From Pyxidicoccus sp. MSG2 (GTDB lineage Bacteria > Myxococcota > Myxococcia > Myxococcales > Myxococcaceae), in assembly GCF_026626705.1 (NCBI RefSeq), contig NZ_JAPNKC010000001.1, forward strand, positions 6,962,001 through 7,026,000: a stretch of DNA of 64,000 nt. The letters run 5' to 3'. This document shows positions 57,764 through 64,000 of this stretch, piece by piece; positions within the stretch are counted from its first letter, which is position 1; each line of letters starts with the position of its first letter. Below the pieces are notes generated by a model, which searched no databases, was not told where the DNA came from, and saw nothing but the letters and a program-made list of their open reading frames with translations. The translations under genes were made by a program, and so were the position numbers.

Positions 57764-59140
57764 ATGCACCTGTCATCCAGAAAAGGCTGGGCGCTCGCGG
57801 CGGTCTGCGCGGTGTTGCTCGGCGCGAGCGGTGACGCGCTCGCCAACGCGGGCGTCGTCTTCGTCCATGGCACCGGCGACCAGTCCACGAGCTCGGCTGT
57901 GGGCTACTGGACGCAGTCGTCCATGGACACCATGCGCAACGGCCGGCCCTATCTCGCCGTGGGCTATCCCGGCGCGAGCTGCGCGGGCTACAGCCAGTGT
58001 AGCTGGGGCTCCATCGTCGACCAGATTGTCCCCTGGATGAATGCCAACGGCATCACCAGCATCACCGTCATCACCCACTCCAACGGCTCCAGCCCGCTGC
58101 GGTACATGCTGGGCCACACCGGCGCGGTGAGCGCGCAGGGCCGTGCGGTCAGCCTGGTGACGAGCAAGATTTCGCAGGTCATCTTCTCCGCGCCGGACCT
58201 GACGGGCACGCCGCTGGCGGACCAGGTGACGACGAGCGGCTCGTTCCTCAACATCGCCAACAGCATCGTCGAGTTCTTCGGCGGCGGCAGCTACAACAAC
58301 CCCGCGGTGGTGCAGCAGCGCACGGACAACATGCGCGTGTACAACTCCAACGGGACGTTCGCCGGCACCCAGGGCGCGACGACGGTGGGCGGCAAGCCCA
58401 TCTCCGTGGTGCGCGGCAACAAGGTGTACGCGAACCTGTTCTCCAGTGATGCGCACTGCGGCGGCTACCTGACCACGATTGGTCTCAAGGCGGCGGCGCT
58501 GCTCGGCTGGGGCAGCTTCAACGCGGGCACGGACGGCTTCATCGGCAACGACAGCTCGGGCTACTTCGGCAACATCATCATCGACGACAGCCGGCTCAAC
58601 CACAATCAGTCGCGCCGCAGCTGCCACAACAGCGGCTACCTCATCGGCCAGAAGGTGGCCGCCGCGCCCATCCCTCCGCCGGCGAACCAGACGTACCAGC
58701 CGGAGACGAACGTGGCCGCCGCGGGCCAGGCCTGCAACAACTACTACTCGGGCTACGCGACGGACTTCATGACGGACCACACCGTGTGGAAGTACGGGTG
58801 CTCGGCCAGCCAGCTCAACAACGGCTACCCGGAGCCGGACTGCCTCATCGCCTACGGCTACGCGAGCAGCTACAAAATCCCCAGCACCGCGAGCTGGAAT
58901 CCCTATCTCAATTCCTATTACTACCCGACGTGGAGCCAGGTGTGCCCCGACTCGTGGGCGGGCGACGGCATCTGCGACGCGTGCCTCGTGGCGAAGTACG
59001 GCTTCGACGCCACCACCGGCTCCAGCGGCGCGAATGACTGCGTGCAGGCGCCGCCGGGTGGCTCGAACTGGTGCGGTGCGCTGGCGTACGACTACTACTG
59101 GGGCCTCGACAACTACGTCGTCGTCCAGGCGCTTCACTGA
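57764..59140 (+). CDS. Secreted lipase/esterase-like alpha/beta hydrolase
   Basis: The protein has 458 residues from ATG 57764, preceded by GGAGG at 5 nt. A Sec signal ends Asp-Ala-Leu-Ala at about residue 27. The hydrolase fold starts Gly-Val-Val-Phe-Val-His-Gly-Thr-Gly-Asp, with nucleophile Ser106 in Ile-Thr-His-Ser-Asn-Gly (a variant of GxSxG). Asp and His candidates follow (Ala-Pro-Asp-Leu-Thr-Gly; Asp-Ala-His-Cys-Gly-Gly). The C-terminal 150 residues are Cys/Tyr-rich. It is probably an exported lipase or esterase. It is followed after 20 bp by a gene likely in the same operon. Confidence 0.8.
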   Translation: MHLSSRKGWALAAVCAVLLGASGDALANAGVVFVHGTGDQSTSSAVGYWTQSSMDTMRNGRPYLAVGYPGASCAGYSQCSWGSIVDQIVPWMNANGITSITVITHSNGSSPLRYMLGHTGAVSAQGRAVSLVTSKISQVIFSAPDLTGTPLADQVTTSGSFLNIANSIVEFFGGGSYNNPAVVQQRTDNMRVYNSNGTFAGTQGATTVGGKPISVVRGNKVYANLFSSDAHCGGYLTTIGLKAAALLGWGSFNAGTDGFIGNDSSGYFGNIIIDDSRLNHNQSRRSCHNSGYLIGQKVAAAPIPPPANQTYQPETNVAAAGQACNNYYSGYATDFMTDHTVWKYGCSASQLNNGYPEPDCLIAYGYASSYKIPSTASWNPYLNSYYYPTWSQVCPDSWAGDGICDACLVAKYGFDATTGSSGANDCVQAPPGGSNWCGALAYDYYWGLDNYVVVQALH

Positions 59141-59160
59141 TGCGGACCCGGAGACCGAAC

Positions 59161-60540
59161 ATGAACTTCCAACACTTCTTCGTCAGGTCCGCCGGCTTCG
59201 CGCTGGCCTTCGTCATCCTCGGCTTCTCGCAGGGGCCCGCCATGGCCGCGGACATGCAACGCACCGCGGGTGCCTCGCTCGCGGCAGGGGACGTGTCCCC
59301 GGGACGGCTGTTCGGCCGCGATGCGCGCGAGGGCATCGGCCCCGGGCTCGTCTCGGTGTCCAACCCATCGTCGCCGAAGCAGCCGCTGGCGGCGCCGCTC
59401 GCGCCGGAGACGCGGCGCTCCAGGTCCACGATGCTGCACGTGCCGCCGGGCTCGTCGGCCACGCAGCTCGTGCTGCCCATCGACACGCCGGATGACGCGT
59501 GGGTGATGCTGATTCCCAAGGGCAACAACCCGAAGGCCGGCGAGGAGGCGCTGCGCGAGGTGACGATGCTGGACGCGAAGGGCCTCCGCGCGGACCTGAA
59601 GGCGGCACGCCAGGGCAACGCGCAGATGGGCGTGGACCCGGAGAAGCTGAAGGCCGAGGGCGTCACCCGGCCCATCTCCATGCTCCGCCTGGACAAGGAG
59701 ATGGGGAAGGGCGCGTACCAGGTGCAGGTGGGCCGCAAGGCGGCGGAGCTGGGCCTGGCCGTGGAGGTGCGCCAGCCGTCGTCCAGCATCGAGCTGTCGC
59801 TCACGTCCTCCGCGATGCAGCTGTTCCCCGGGGACGACGGCTACGTGACGGTGGGCCTCCAGTCGGGCGAGAAGGTGGACCACGTGCGCTACGAGGCCGT
59901 GCTCTACACGCCGCGCTTCGAGAGGGACCGCGTGGTGCCGGTGGTGAAGGTGGGCAAGGAGCACCGGGCCATGGTGTCGCGGGCGATGAGCGAGAGGGAC
60001 GAGCCGGGCGCGTGGGTGCTGGAGGTGCGCGCGGTGGGCTCCGCGGGTAGGCAGTCCTTCGACCGCCTGGCGCAGACGTCCTTCGGCTTCGCGGTGCCGA
60101 CGGCGCGCATCGACTCGGTGGGGCGCGCGCGGCTGGTGCGTGACGCGGCCGGGAAGGTGGCGGCGCTGGAGGTGGACGTGGCGCTGGAGAGCGCGGCGGT
60201 GGACCGCTACGAGGTGACGGGCACGCTGGTGGCGACGGACGCGCGCGGTGTGGAGCGTCCGGTGGCCGAGGCGCAGGTGACGGACCAGCTCGGCGCGGGC
60301 ACGCACACGCTGACGCTGCGCTTCGAGGCGGGGCATGCCGGCCTGTCGAAGCTGGACGGCGTCTACTCGCTGCGCGGGCTGCAGCTGTACTCGCTGGGGA
60401 CGAACACGCTGTACCACCGGCTGAACCAGGGGCTCGGCGTGCGGTTCCCGGCGGTGCGGGCCTCCGAGCTCGCGGCGGCGGAGCGGACGCCCGCCGTGGA
60501 GAACCTGCTGCGCGAGGGTGAGTTCAACTTCGTGCCGTAG
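59161..60540 (+). CDS. Secreted protein of unknown function, possibly DUF4785-like
   Basis: The protein has 459 residues from ATG 59161 (GGAG, 8 nt away). A Sec signal ends Ala-Met-Ala-Ala. The mature part contains two or three beta-sandwich-like regions (Ala-Tyr-Gln-Val-Gln-Val-Gly-Arg-Lys; Tyr-Glu-Val-Thr-Gly-Thr-Leu-Val-Ala-Thr) and resembles secreted DUF4785 proteins; this match is from memory and weak. It lies 20 bp after the lipase-like gene, so it may be a partner, such as a chaperone, stabiliser or carrier for that enzyme. A strong hairpin follows. Confidence 0.72.
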   Translation: MNFQHFFVRSAGFALAFVILGFSQGPAMAADMQRTAGASLAAGDVSPGRLFGRDAREGIGPGLVSVSNPSSPKQPLAAPLAPETRRSRSTMLHVPPGSSATQLVLPIDTPDDAWVMLIPKGNNPKAGEEALREVTMLDAKGLRADLKAARQGNAQMGVDPEKLKAEGVTRPISMLRLDKEMGKGAYQVQVGRKAAELGLAVEVRQPSSSIELSLTSSAMQLFPGDDGYVTVGLQSGEKVDHVRYEAVLYTPRFERDRVVPVVKVGKEHRAMVSRAMSERDEPGAWVLEVRAVGSAGRQSFDRLAQTSFGFAVPTARIDSVGRARLVRDAAGKVAALEVDVALESAAVDRYEVTGTLVATDARGVERPVAEAQVTDQLGAGTHTLTLRFEAGHAGLSKLDGVYSLRGLQLYSLGTNTLYHRLNQGLGVRFPAVRASELAAAERTPAVENLLREGEFNFVP

Positions 60541-60552
60541 TCGTGGGACGCC

Positions 60553-60576
60553 GGGGGCCCGTTGTCACGGGCCCCC
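60553..60576. terminator. Strong hairpin between convergent genes
   Basis: GGGGGCCCG (60553-60561) and CGGGCCCCC (60568-60576) form a perfect 9-bp GC stem with a 6-nt loop. It lies between the ends of the secreted-protein gene (60540) and the convergent lipoprotein gene (60586). Confidence 0.8.
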
Positions 60577-60585
60577 GCGCGCGCA

Positions 60586-61575
60586 TCAGGTCTCGTAGCC
60601 CGTCTGCTCGAAGACGATGACCTTCTTCGACACGGGGAAGAGGATGACGAAGAGGCGGAACCAGCCGGAGGCGCCGGGCGCCACCAGGTAGGAGTGGTAG
60701 CGCGTCGCCACCTGCACGTTCTCCGTGCCATTGCTGTAGGCCGCGAGCACCTGCGGGTGCAGGGGCACGAACTCCGGGTAGAAGTAGGCCTGGGCCTGCG
60801 TGTAGCTGAGCGCGATGGCGTCATCGGCGGCGTACGCGCCGTACTCCTGCTGCAGCATCACCGACCGGTCCACCTGGCTGAGCGTGGGCTGGCCCGCGTA
60901 CGGCCACGTGATGTCGAAGCGGCGCAGCGAGCCCTCCGTCCAGTCACGCGTGTCGTTGCCCGTCTCGAGCGTGGCCTCGAGCTGCGCCGTCAGGGCCACT
61001 TCCGTCAGGGCCGGCACGTAGCCGGACGTGTCCTGCGTCGCGGGCGGCGGCGTGGGGCACGCACCGCTCAAGCACGTGGTCTGCAACCGGAACTGCTTGT
61101 CCGCTCCGCTGCCCGCGCTCACCACGACGAGGTACTCACCGGCCGGCAGCGACGTGTCGAGCCGGCTCAATTCGCCGTAGCCGTAGTTGTCGTCCTGCGC
61201 CCACGGATAGACGCCGTAGCTGCCACTGGCGTTCTTCGGCCCGTACACCATCAGGCCCGTGTCCAGGTACATGGAGCTGCCCTCGTGCGTCACCTCGAAG
61301 CGGGCGGCGAGCGAGCCCGGCACCGTCACCTTGAAGGAGTAGTACTGGGGGGCGTGGGTGAAGTACGTGCGCACCGAGCCGCCCAGGCTCACCGGTCCCA
61401 GGTACGTGGTGGTGTCATAGATGTTGCCGCTGGCCGGCGTGGGCGGCGTGTACAGCACCGCCTGCGACGTCTGGCCCGGTGCCTCCGCCGGCTTGTCGGC
61501 CGGAGACATGTTTCCACAGGCGGCCAGCACGGCCATCGGCAGGACACTGCACACCTTCATCAGCTCGCGACGCAT
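60586..61575 (-). CDS. Lipoprotein with a pre-peptidase-like beta domain
   Basis: The protein has 329 residues. The signal ends Val-Leu-Ala-Ala-Cys at about residue 20. Residues 60-180 (Tyr-Tyr-Ser-Phe-Lys-Val-Thr-Val-Pro-Gly-Ser-Leu, then Leu-Pro-Ala-Gly-Glu-Tyr-Leu-Val-Val-Val-Ser-Ala-Gly) resemble the bacterial pre-peptidase C-terminal (PPC) beta-sandwich often found in secreted proteins. The C-terminal half is unique (Ala-Tyr-Phe-Tyr-Pro-Glu-Phe-Val-Pro). The function is unknown. The next minus-strand gene upstream ends 88 bp away. Confidence 0.7.
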   Translation of the reverse strand: MRRELMKVCSVLPMAVLAACGNMSPADKPAEAPGQTSQAVLYTPPTPASGNIYDTTTYLGPVSLGGSVRTYFTHAPQYYSFKVTVPGSLAARFEVTHEGSSMYLDTGLMVYGPKNASGSYGVYPWAQDDNYGYGELSRLDTSLPAGEYLVVVSAGSGADKQFRLQTTCLSGACPTPPPATQDTSGYVPALTEVALTAQLEATLETGNDTRDWTEGSLRRFDITWPYAGQPTLSQVDRSVMLQQEYGAYAADDAIALSYTQAQAYFYPEFVPLHPQVLAAYSNGTENVQVATRYHSYLVAPGASGWFRLFVILFPVSKKVIVFEQTGYET

Positions 61576-61663
61576 GGATTCCTCGCTCTCGGATGGAAGA
61601 CGAGGCGCCGCGTGTCACGGTCACCCCGTGAATTCAAGCAAACATGAGGTGAACGCGCCGTCC

Positions 61664-62437
61664 TCAGCGGTCGGCGATGTCGGCGTCCTGCAGGTACTCG
61701 GACGCCGCGACAATCCCTTGAGAGGTCCAGCCCCAGTTGTGTCCGCGGCCGTTCTCTTCGCAGTTGCCGTCGGTGTGCACGCCCAGCAGGTAGCCGTGGC
61801 GGTTGAGCACGCCAGAGCCGGAGCTCCCGACCAGGGTGTCCAGGTCCGCGTAGTAGAGGAGCTGGTTGCACGAGTCCAGGTACCGGCCCTCGGCGATGGA
61901 CTTGGGATGGCCCCGGGGGTGCTGGATGATGGCCAGCCGCTCGCTGGACTGGGACGTCAGGAGCACTGGCGTGGCGGAGGGCAGCGTGTCGAGCCTGATG
62001 AGCGCATAGTCGGGTTCGAGCGACTGCTCGATGACGGTGCCCTCGGTCATCAACGGGTCGCCGTCGGGCGAGTCCTCGAAGTTGAAGACCAGCAGCGACC
62101 GGTCCCCGATTCCGACACAGTGCCCCGCGGTGATGACCACCGGGCCCGCGCTCGCCTGAATCAGTGTTCCGGTACACCGTCCATCAATCAGGGCGACGGC
62201 GTCTTCCCTCTCCTGCACGACGTCCGCGAACTCACCCTGGTAGCTGTTGATGGGGGTGAAGTCGAGCGTCGGACCGCACTGGAATTGGCCGCGAACCTCC
62301 GGCTTCGTCGGAGCTTCGCAGACCGGGGGATCCGCGGGCACCGGATCTTCTCCACAGGCCAGAATGCCCAGGAGTACGGTGCCCGCGAGAACCTGGCCCC
62401 ACGGACTCATCAATGGACCATGGGGCCGCCGAGCCAT
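61664..62437 (-). CDS. Trypsin-like serine protease lipoprotein
   Basis: The protein has 257 residues from ATG 62437, 3 bp after the preceding gene; ATG 62410 is an alternative. The signal ends Gly-Ile-Leu-Ala-Cys28. The S1 triad is His106 (Ile-Thr-Ala-Gly-His-Cys), Asp143 (Glu-Pro-Asp-Tyr-Ala-Leu-Ile) and Ser206 (Gly-Ser-Ser-Gly-Ser-Gly, instead of the usual Gly-Asp-Ser-Gly-Gly). The V8/glutamyl-endopeptidase-like layout suggests cleavage outside the cell. It is paired with an M57 metalloprotease gene immediately upstream, so the two proteases are co-expressed. Confidence 0.88.
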   Translation of the reverse strand: MARRPHGPLMSPWGQVLAGTVLLGILACGEDPVPADPPVCEAPTKPEVRGQFQCGPTLDFTPINSYQGEFADVVQEREDAVALIDGRCTGTLIQASAGPVVITAGHCVGIGDRSLLVFNFEDSPDGDPLMTEGTVIEQSLEPDYALIRLDTLPSATPVLLTSQSSERLAIIQHPRGHPKSIAEGRYLDSCNQLLYYADLDTLVGSSGSGVLNRHGYLLGVHTDGNCEENGRGHNWGWTSQGIVAASEYLQDADIADR

Positions 62438-62440
62438 CTC

Positions 62441-63211
62441 TTAGTAGAGGTAGTTCAGCGCGGTGATGTCAGAGCTGGTCCACTCGCCAGTCTCCGTCGA
62501 GCGGAAGCAGGCGTTCATGATGGAGCCGCCCACGGTCGCCGTGCTCGGCGTGCCGGGGATGAGGTTGGCGCCCACGCCGGCGGTGCCCTCGTTGGAGGCG
62601 GCGCCGCCGCAGCTGATGGCGCGGTTGTAGTAGTCCGAGTGACGGAAGCCGATGCAGTGGCCGAGCTCGTGGGTGATGACGTGCTCGTTCACGTCAACGC
62701 TGTAGCTGTTCAGGCCGGTGCCGATGTTGATGGTCCCGTAGGGACGGCCGCCCGAGGGGAAGCCCGCGGAGCCGCCGGTGCCGGACGAGGCATTCGCGGT
62801 GATGTTCGCGGTGCAGCCCGTGCCGCCGCGCTGGAAGGTGATGCGCAGCCCGCGCTGGTTGTAGTTCTGGATGGCCAGGTCGAGACCCTGGCTCAGGCGG
62901 GTGTAGCTGTTGAAGGCGGCGGTGGGGTTGACGCAGATCTTCGTCACGGCCGTGCCGACCAGGTTGGTGGTGCTATACTGCTCGTGGCTGCCCGTGCCCG
63001 AGATCATCTCGCGGGACGCCTCGAGCGTCACGTGCGCGTCGTTGCCCGCGTACACGTTGCCGTCGACAACGCGGATGTCGTCGGCCTGGTAACCGGCCTC
63101 GATCAGGTTGGCGGTGATCTCCTCGTTCTCGCTCATGGCGTCACCGCAGCCGGCCAGAACGCCACAGCTCACCGCGAGGACAGCAGCTCCCTTGAACATG
63201 TTCTTGAGCAT
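62441..63211 (-). CDS. M57-type (dual-action HEIGH) zinc metallopeptidase lipoprotein
   Basis: The protein has 256 residues from ATG 63211, with GAGGAAA 7 nt away. The signal ends Gly-Val-Leu-Ala-Gly-Cys22. The zinc motif HELGHCIGFRH (181-191) is a full metzincin HExxHxxGxxH, and a Met-turn is visible in Gly-Ser-Ile-Met-Asn-Ala. The layout and size fit peptidase family M57, first described from Myxococcus xanthus. It is anchored outside the cytoplasm and probably degrades external protein, for example during predation. It is the first gene of the two-protease operon. Confidence 0.88.
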   Translation of the reverse strand: MLKNMFKGAAVLAVSCGVLAGCGDAMSENEEITANLIEAGYQADDIRVVDGNVYAGNDAHVTLEASREMISGTGSHEQYSTTNLVGTAVTKICVNPTAAFNSYTRLSQGLDLAIQNYNQRGLRITFQRGGTGCTANITANASSGTGGSAGFPSGGRPYGTINIGTGLNSYSVDVNEHVITHELGHCIGFRHSDYYNRAISCGGAASNEGTAGVGANLIPGTPSTATVGGSIMNACFRSTETGEWTSSDITALNYLY

Positions 63212-63684
63212 TTGGATTTCCTCGTACACCTGACTGCGGGGGACGCGACGTCCGCCTGGCTTCCACCAGCCGCGGTACGGCGCTTCCCAGAACTTGAGCA
63301 AGTGACGGGCCAAGCACGCTCATAGAGCGAAAAAGCCGAAATCGATGCTTTACCTGGACTATCTGTGCTCCAGGTTCAGACCCCGTGATTGTATATGAAA
63401 TTGACGTTCTTGGGCGCAAGTTGGCGCCAGCGCTACGGATTTCTCGTGGAAGCCCGGGCGTTTCGGAACCACACAGTGATGTCTGGTTATCGGTCACCGG
63501 CCCCGGGGTCTCAGACACCCCGACCCAGGTTCTGCGCGACTCACCGACAGCACCGCACCCAGGCAGGGTGCGTCAACTCCCACGACGCACCGCAGCCGGA
63601 TGAATTCATTCTCGGCGCAACGCGCCAGGAGTTTCGTGGGACGGGTGCTGGGCGTGAATACACTCCCGGTGTAACCAGTCTTCC
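63212..63684. other. 473-bp intergenic region, divergent promoters expected
   Basis: No gene-like frame was found. The GC content is visibly lower than in the genes, particularly from 63320 to 63430. A hairpin (CGGGGT at 63504-63509 with ACCCCG at 63517-63522) is present. TACACT at 63659-63664, 21 bp before the next ATG, is a possible -10 box for the plus-strand lipoprotein. The start of the M57 gene and that of the plus-strand lipoprotein face away from each other, so both promoters must lie here. Confidence 0.6.
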
Positions 63685-64000
63685 ATGCATATGCGCCACT
63701 CCCACTTCCGCATCGCCGCGCTGTTGGGCGCGGCCCTGTCGTTCCTCCCGGGCTGCGAGAGCACGAAGTCGAGCAGCCCGTCTCCTTCCGACACGCAGAC
63801 GCAGGAGGCCGCTCCCATGCAGGCCGCTGACGCCTGGAAGCGCGCCCGCGTGGGCGACCGGGTCACCTACACCTTCTCCGCGACCCAGGGCCCCGAGCCC
63901 CGTGGCGGCGGCACCGCGCGCACGCTCGCCGGCGAGCTGACGCTGGAAGTGGTGGCCGTGCAGCAGCCCTGGGTCTGGGTGCGCGTGGCCTTCGCGGACG
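63685..64000 (+). CDS. Lipoprotein, 3' end beyond the window
   Basis: The frame is open from ATG 63685 (or ATG 63691) to the end of the window, 105 codons. The signal is MHMRHSHFRIAALLGAALSF followed by Leu-Pro-Gly-Cys, a lipobox. A Ser/Gln-rich linker is followed by Ala-Asp-Ala-Trp-Lys-Arg-Ala-Arg-Val-Gly-Asp-Arg-Val-Thr-Tyr-Thr-Phe-Ser-Ala, the start of a beta-rich domain. No family could be named from this fragment. Confidence 0.7.
   Translation, partial: MHMRHSHFRIAALLGAALSFLPGCESTKSSSPSPSDTQTQEAAPMQAADAWKRARVGDRVTYTFSATQGPEPRGGGTARTLAGELTLEVVAVQQPWVWVRVAFAD

Noticed and set aside
63212..63684. Small frames in the 473-bp gap
   Set aside because: They lack ribosome sites and show no codon bias; the region looks like a promoter region with lower GC content.

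Overview
The window looks like chromosome from a myxobacterium of the Myxococcus/Corallococcus type. GC content is about 70% with strongly GC-rich third codon positions. There are proteins ending in a MYXO-CTERM-like tail (Gly/Cys patch, hydrophobic segment, Arg cluster), a TIGR02996-domain protein, a likely myxobacteria-restricted DUF2378-type protein, a response regulator fused to DUF4388, and about sixteen predicted lipoproteins. I see no rRNA, tRNA, transposase, prophage or CRISPR array.

Layout. 1-7 kb: end of a TetR-type regulator, a choice-of-anchor V/MYXO-CTERM protein, a secreted endonuclease/phosphatase-fold lipoprotein, two small myxobacterial proteins, a beta-propeller lipoprotein, a short repeat cluster, a YdcF-type protein and a lipoprotein HtrA protease. 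7-10 kb: a MarR regulator divergent from modABC, with an inverted repeat over the MarR start. 10-18 kb: a beta-lactamase-fold lipoprotein, a TIGR02996 protein, an AraC regulator, a subtilisin-like lipoprotein and glgC. 18-24.5 kb: a tightly overlapping operon for a type III polyketide (type III PKS, ICMT-like methyltransferase, acyl carrier protein, fatty acyl-AMP ligase, FAD oxidoreductase), with a 21-copy tandem repeat array between the last two genes. 24.7-34.9 kb: a parvulin-type foldase followed by two giant secreted proteins and a small HEAT-like protein; one giant protein has an intact HEVGH zinc site, the other an M6-like site whose catalytic Glu is Gly. 35-43 kb: an alpha/beta hydrolase divergent from an AraC regulator, a frameshifted Cys-rich secreted protein, two Uma2 nucleases, a cNMP-binding/thioredoxin-reductase-like fusion, an MBL-fold lipoprotein and a DoxX-like membrane protein. 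43-48 kb (minus strand): a likely operon of a MYXO-CTERM-like protein, an O-methyltransferase, a HAD-UbiA fusion and DprE1/DprE2-like enzymes, suggesting a polyprenyl-phosphate-pentose pathway. 48-57 kb: response regulators, a KaiC-like ATPase, NagZ, a peroxiredoxin with a histone-H1-like tail, and small lipoproteins. 57-64 kb: more secreted proteins, including a lipase-like pair and a pair of proteases (M57 metalloprotease plus trypsin-like).

The strongest candidates for something undescribed are the 18-bp near-palindrome (GGAATGAACGTTCCTTCC), which forms both the 21-copy array inside the polyketide operon and a 3-4 copy cluster at 4.6 kb; the open frame that runs through that array and overlaps both neighbouring genes by 4 nt; the HAD-UbiA/DprE1/DprE2 set; and the protease/pseudo-protease giant-protein operon. 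All functional calls come from reading motifs by eye; no database search was possible.
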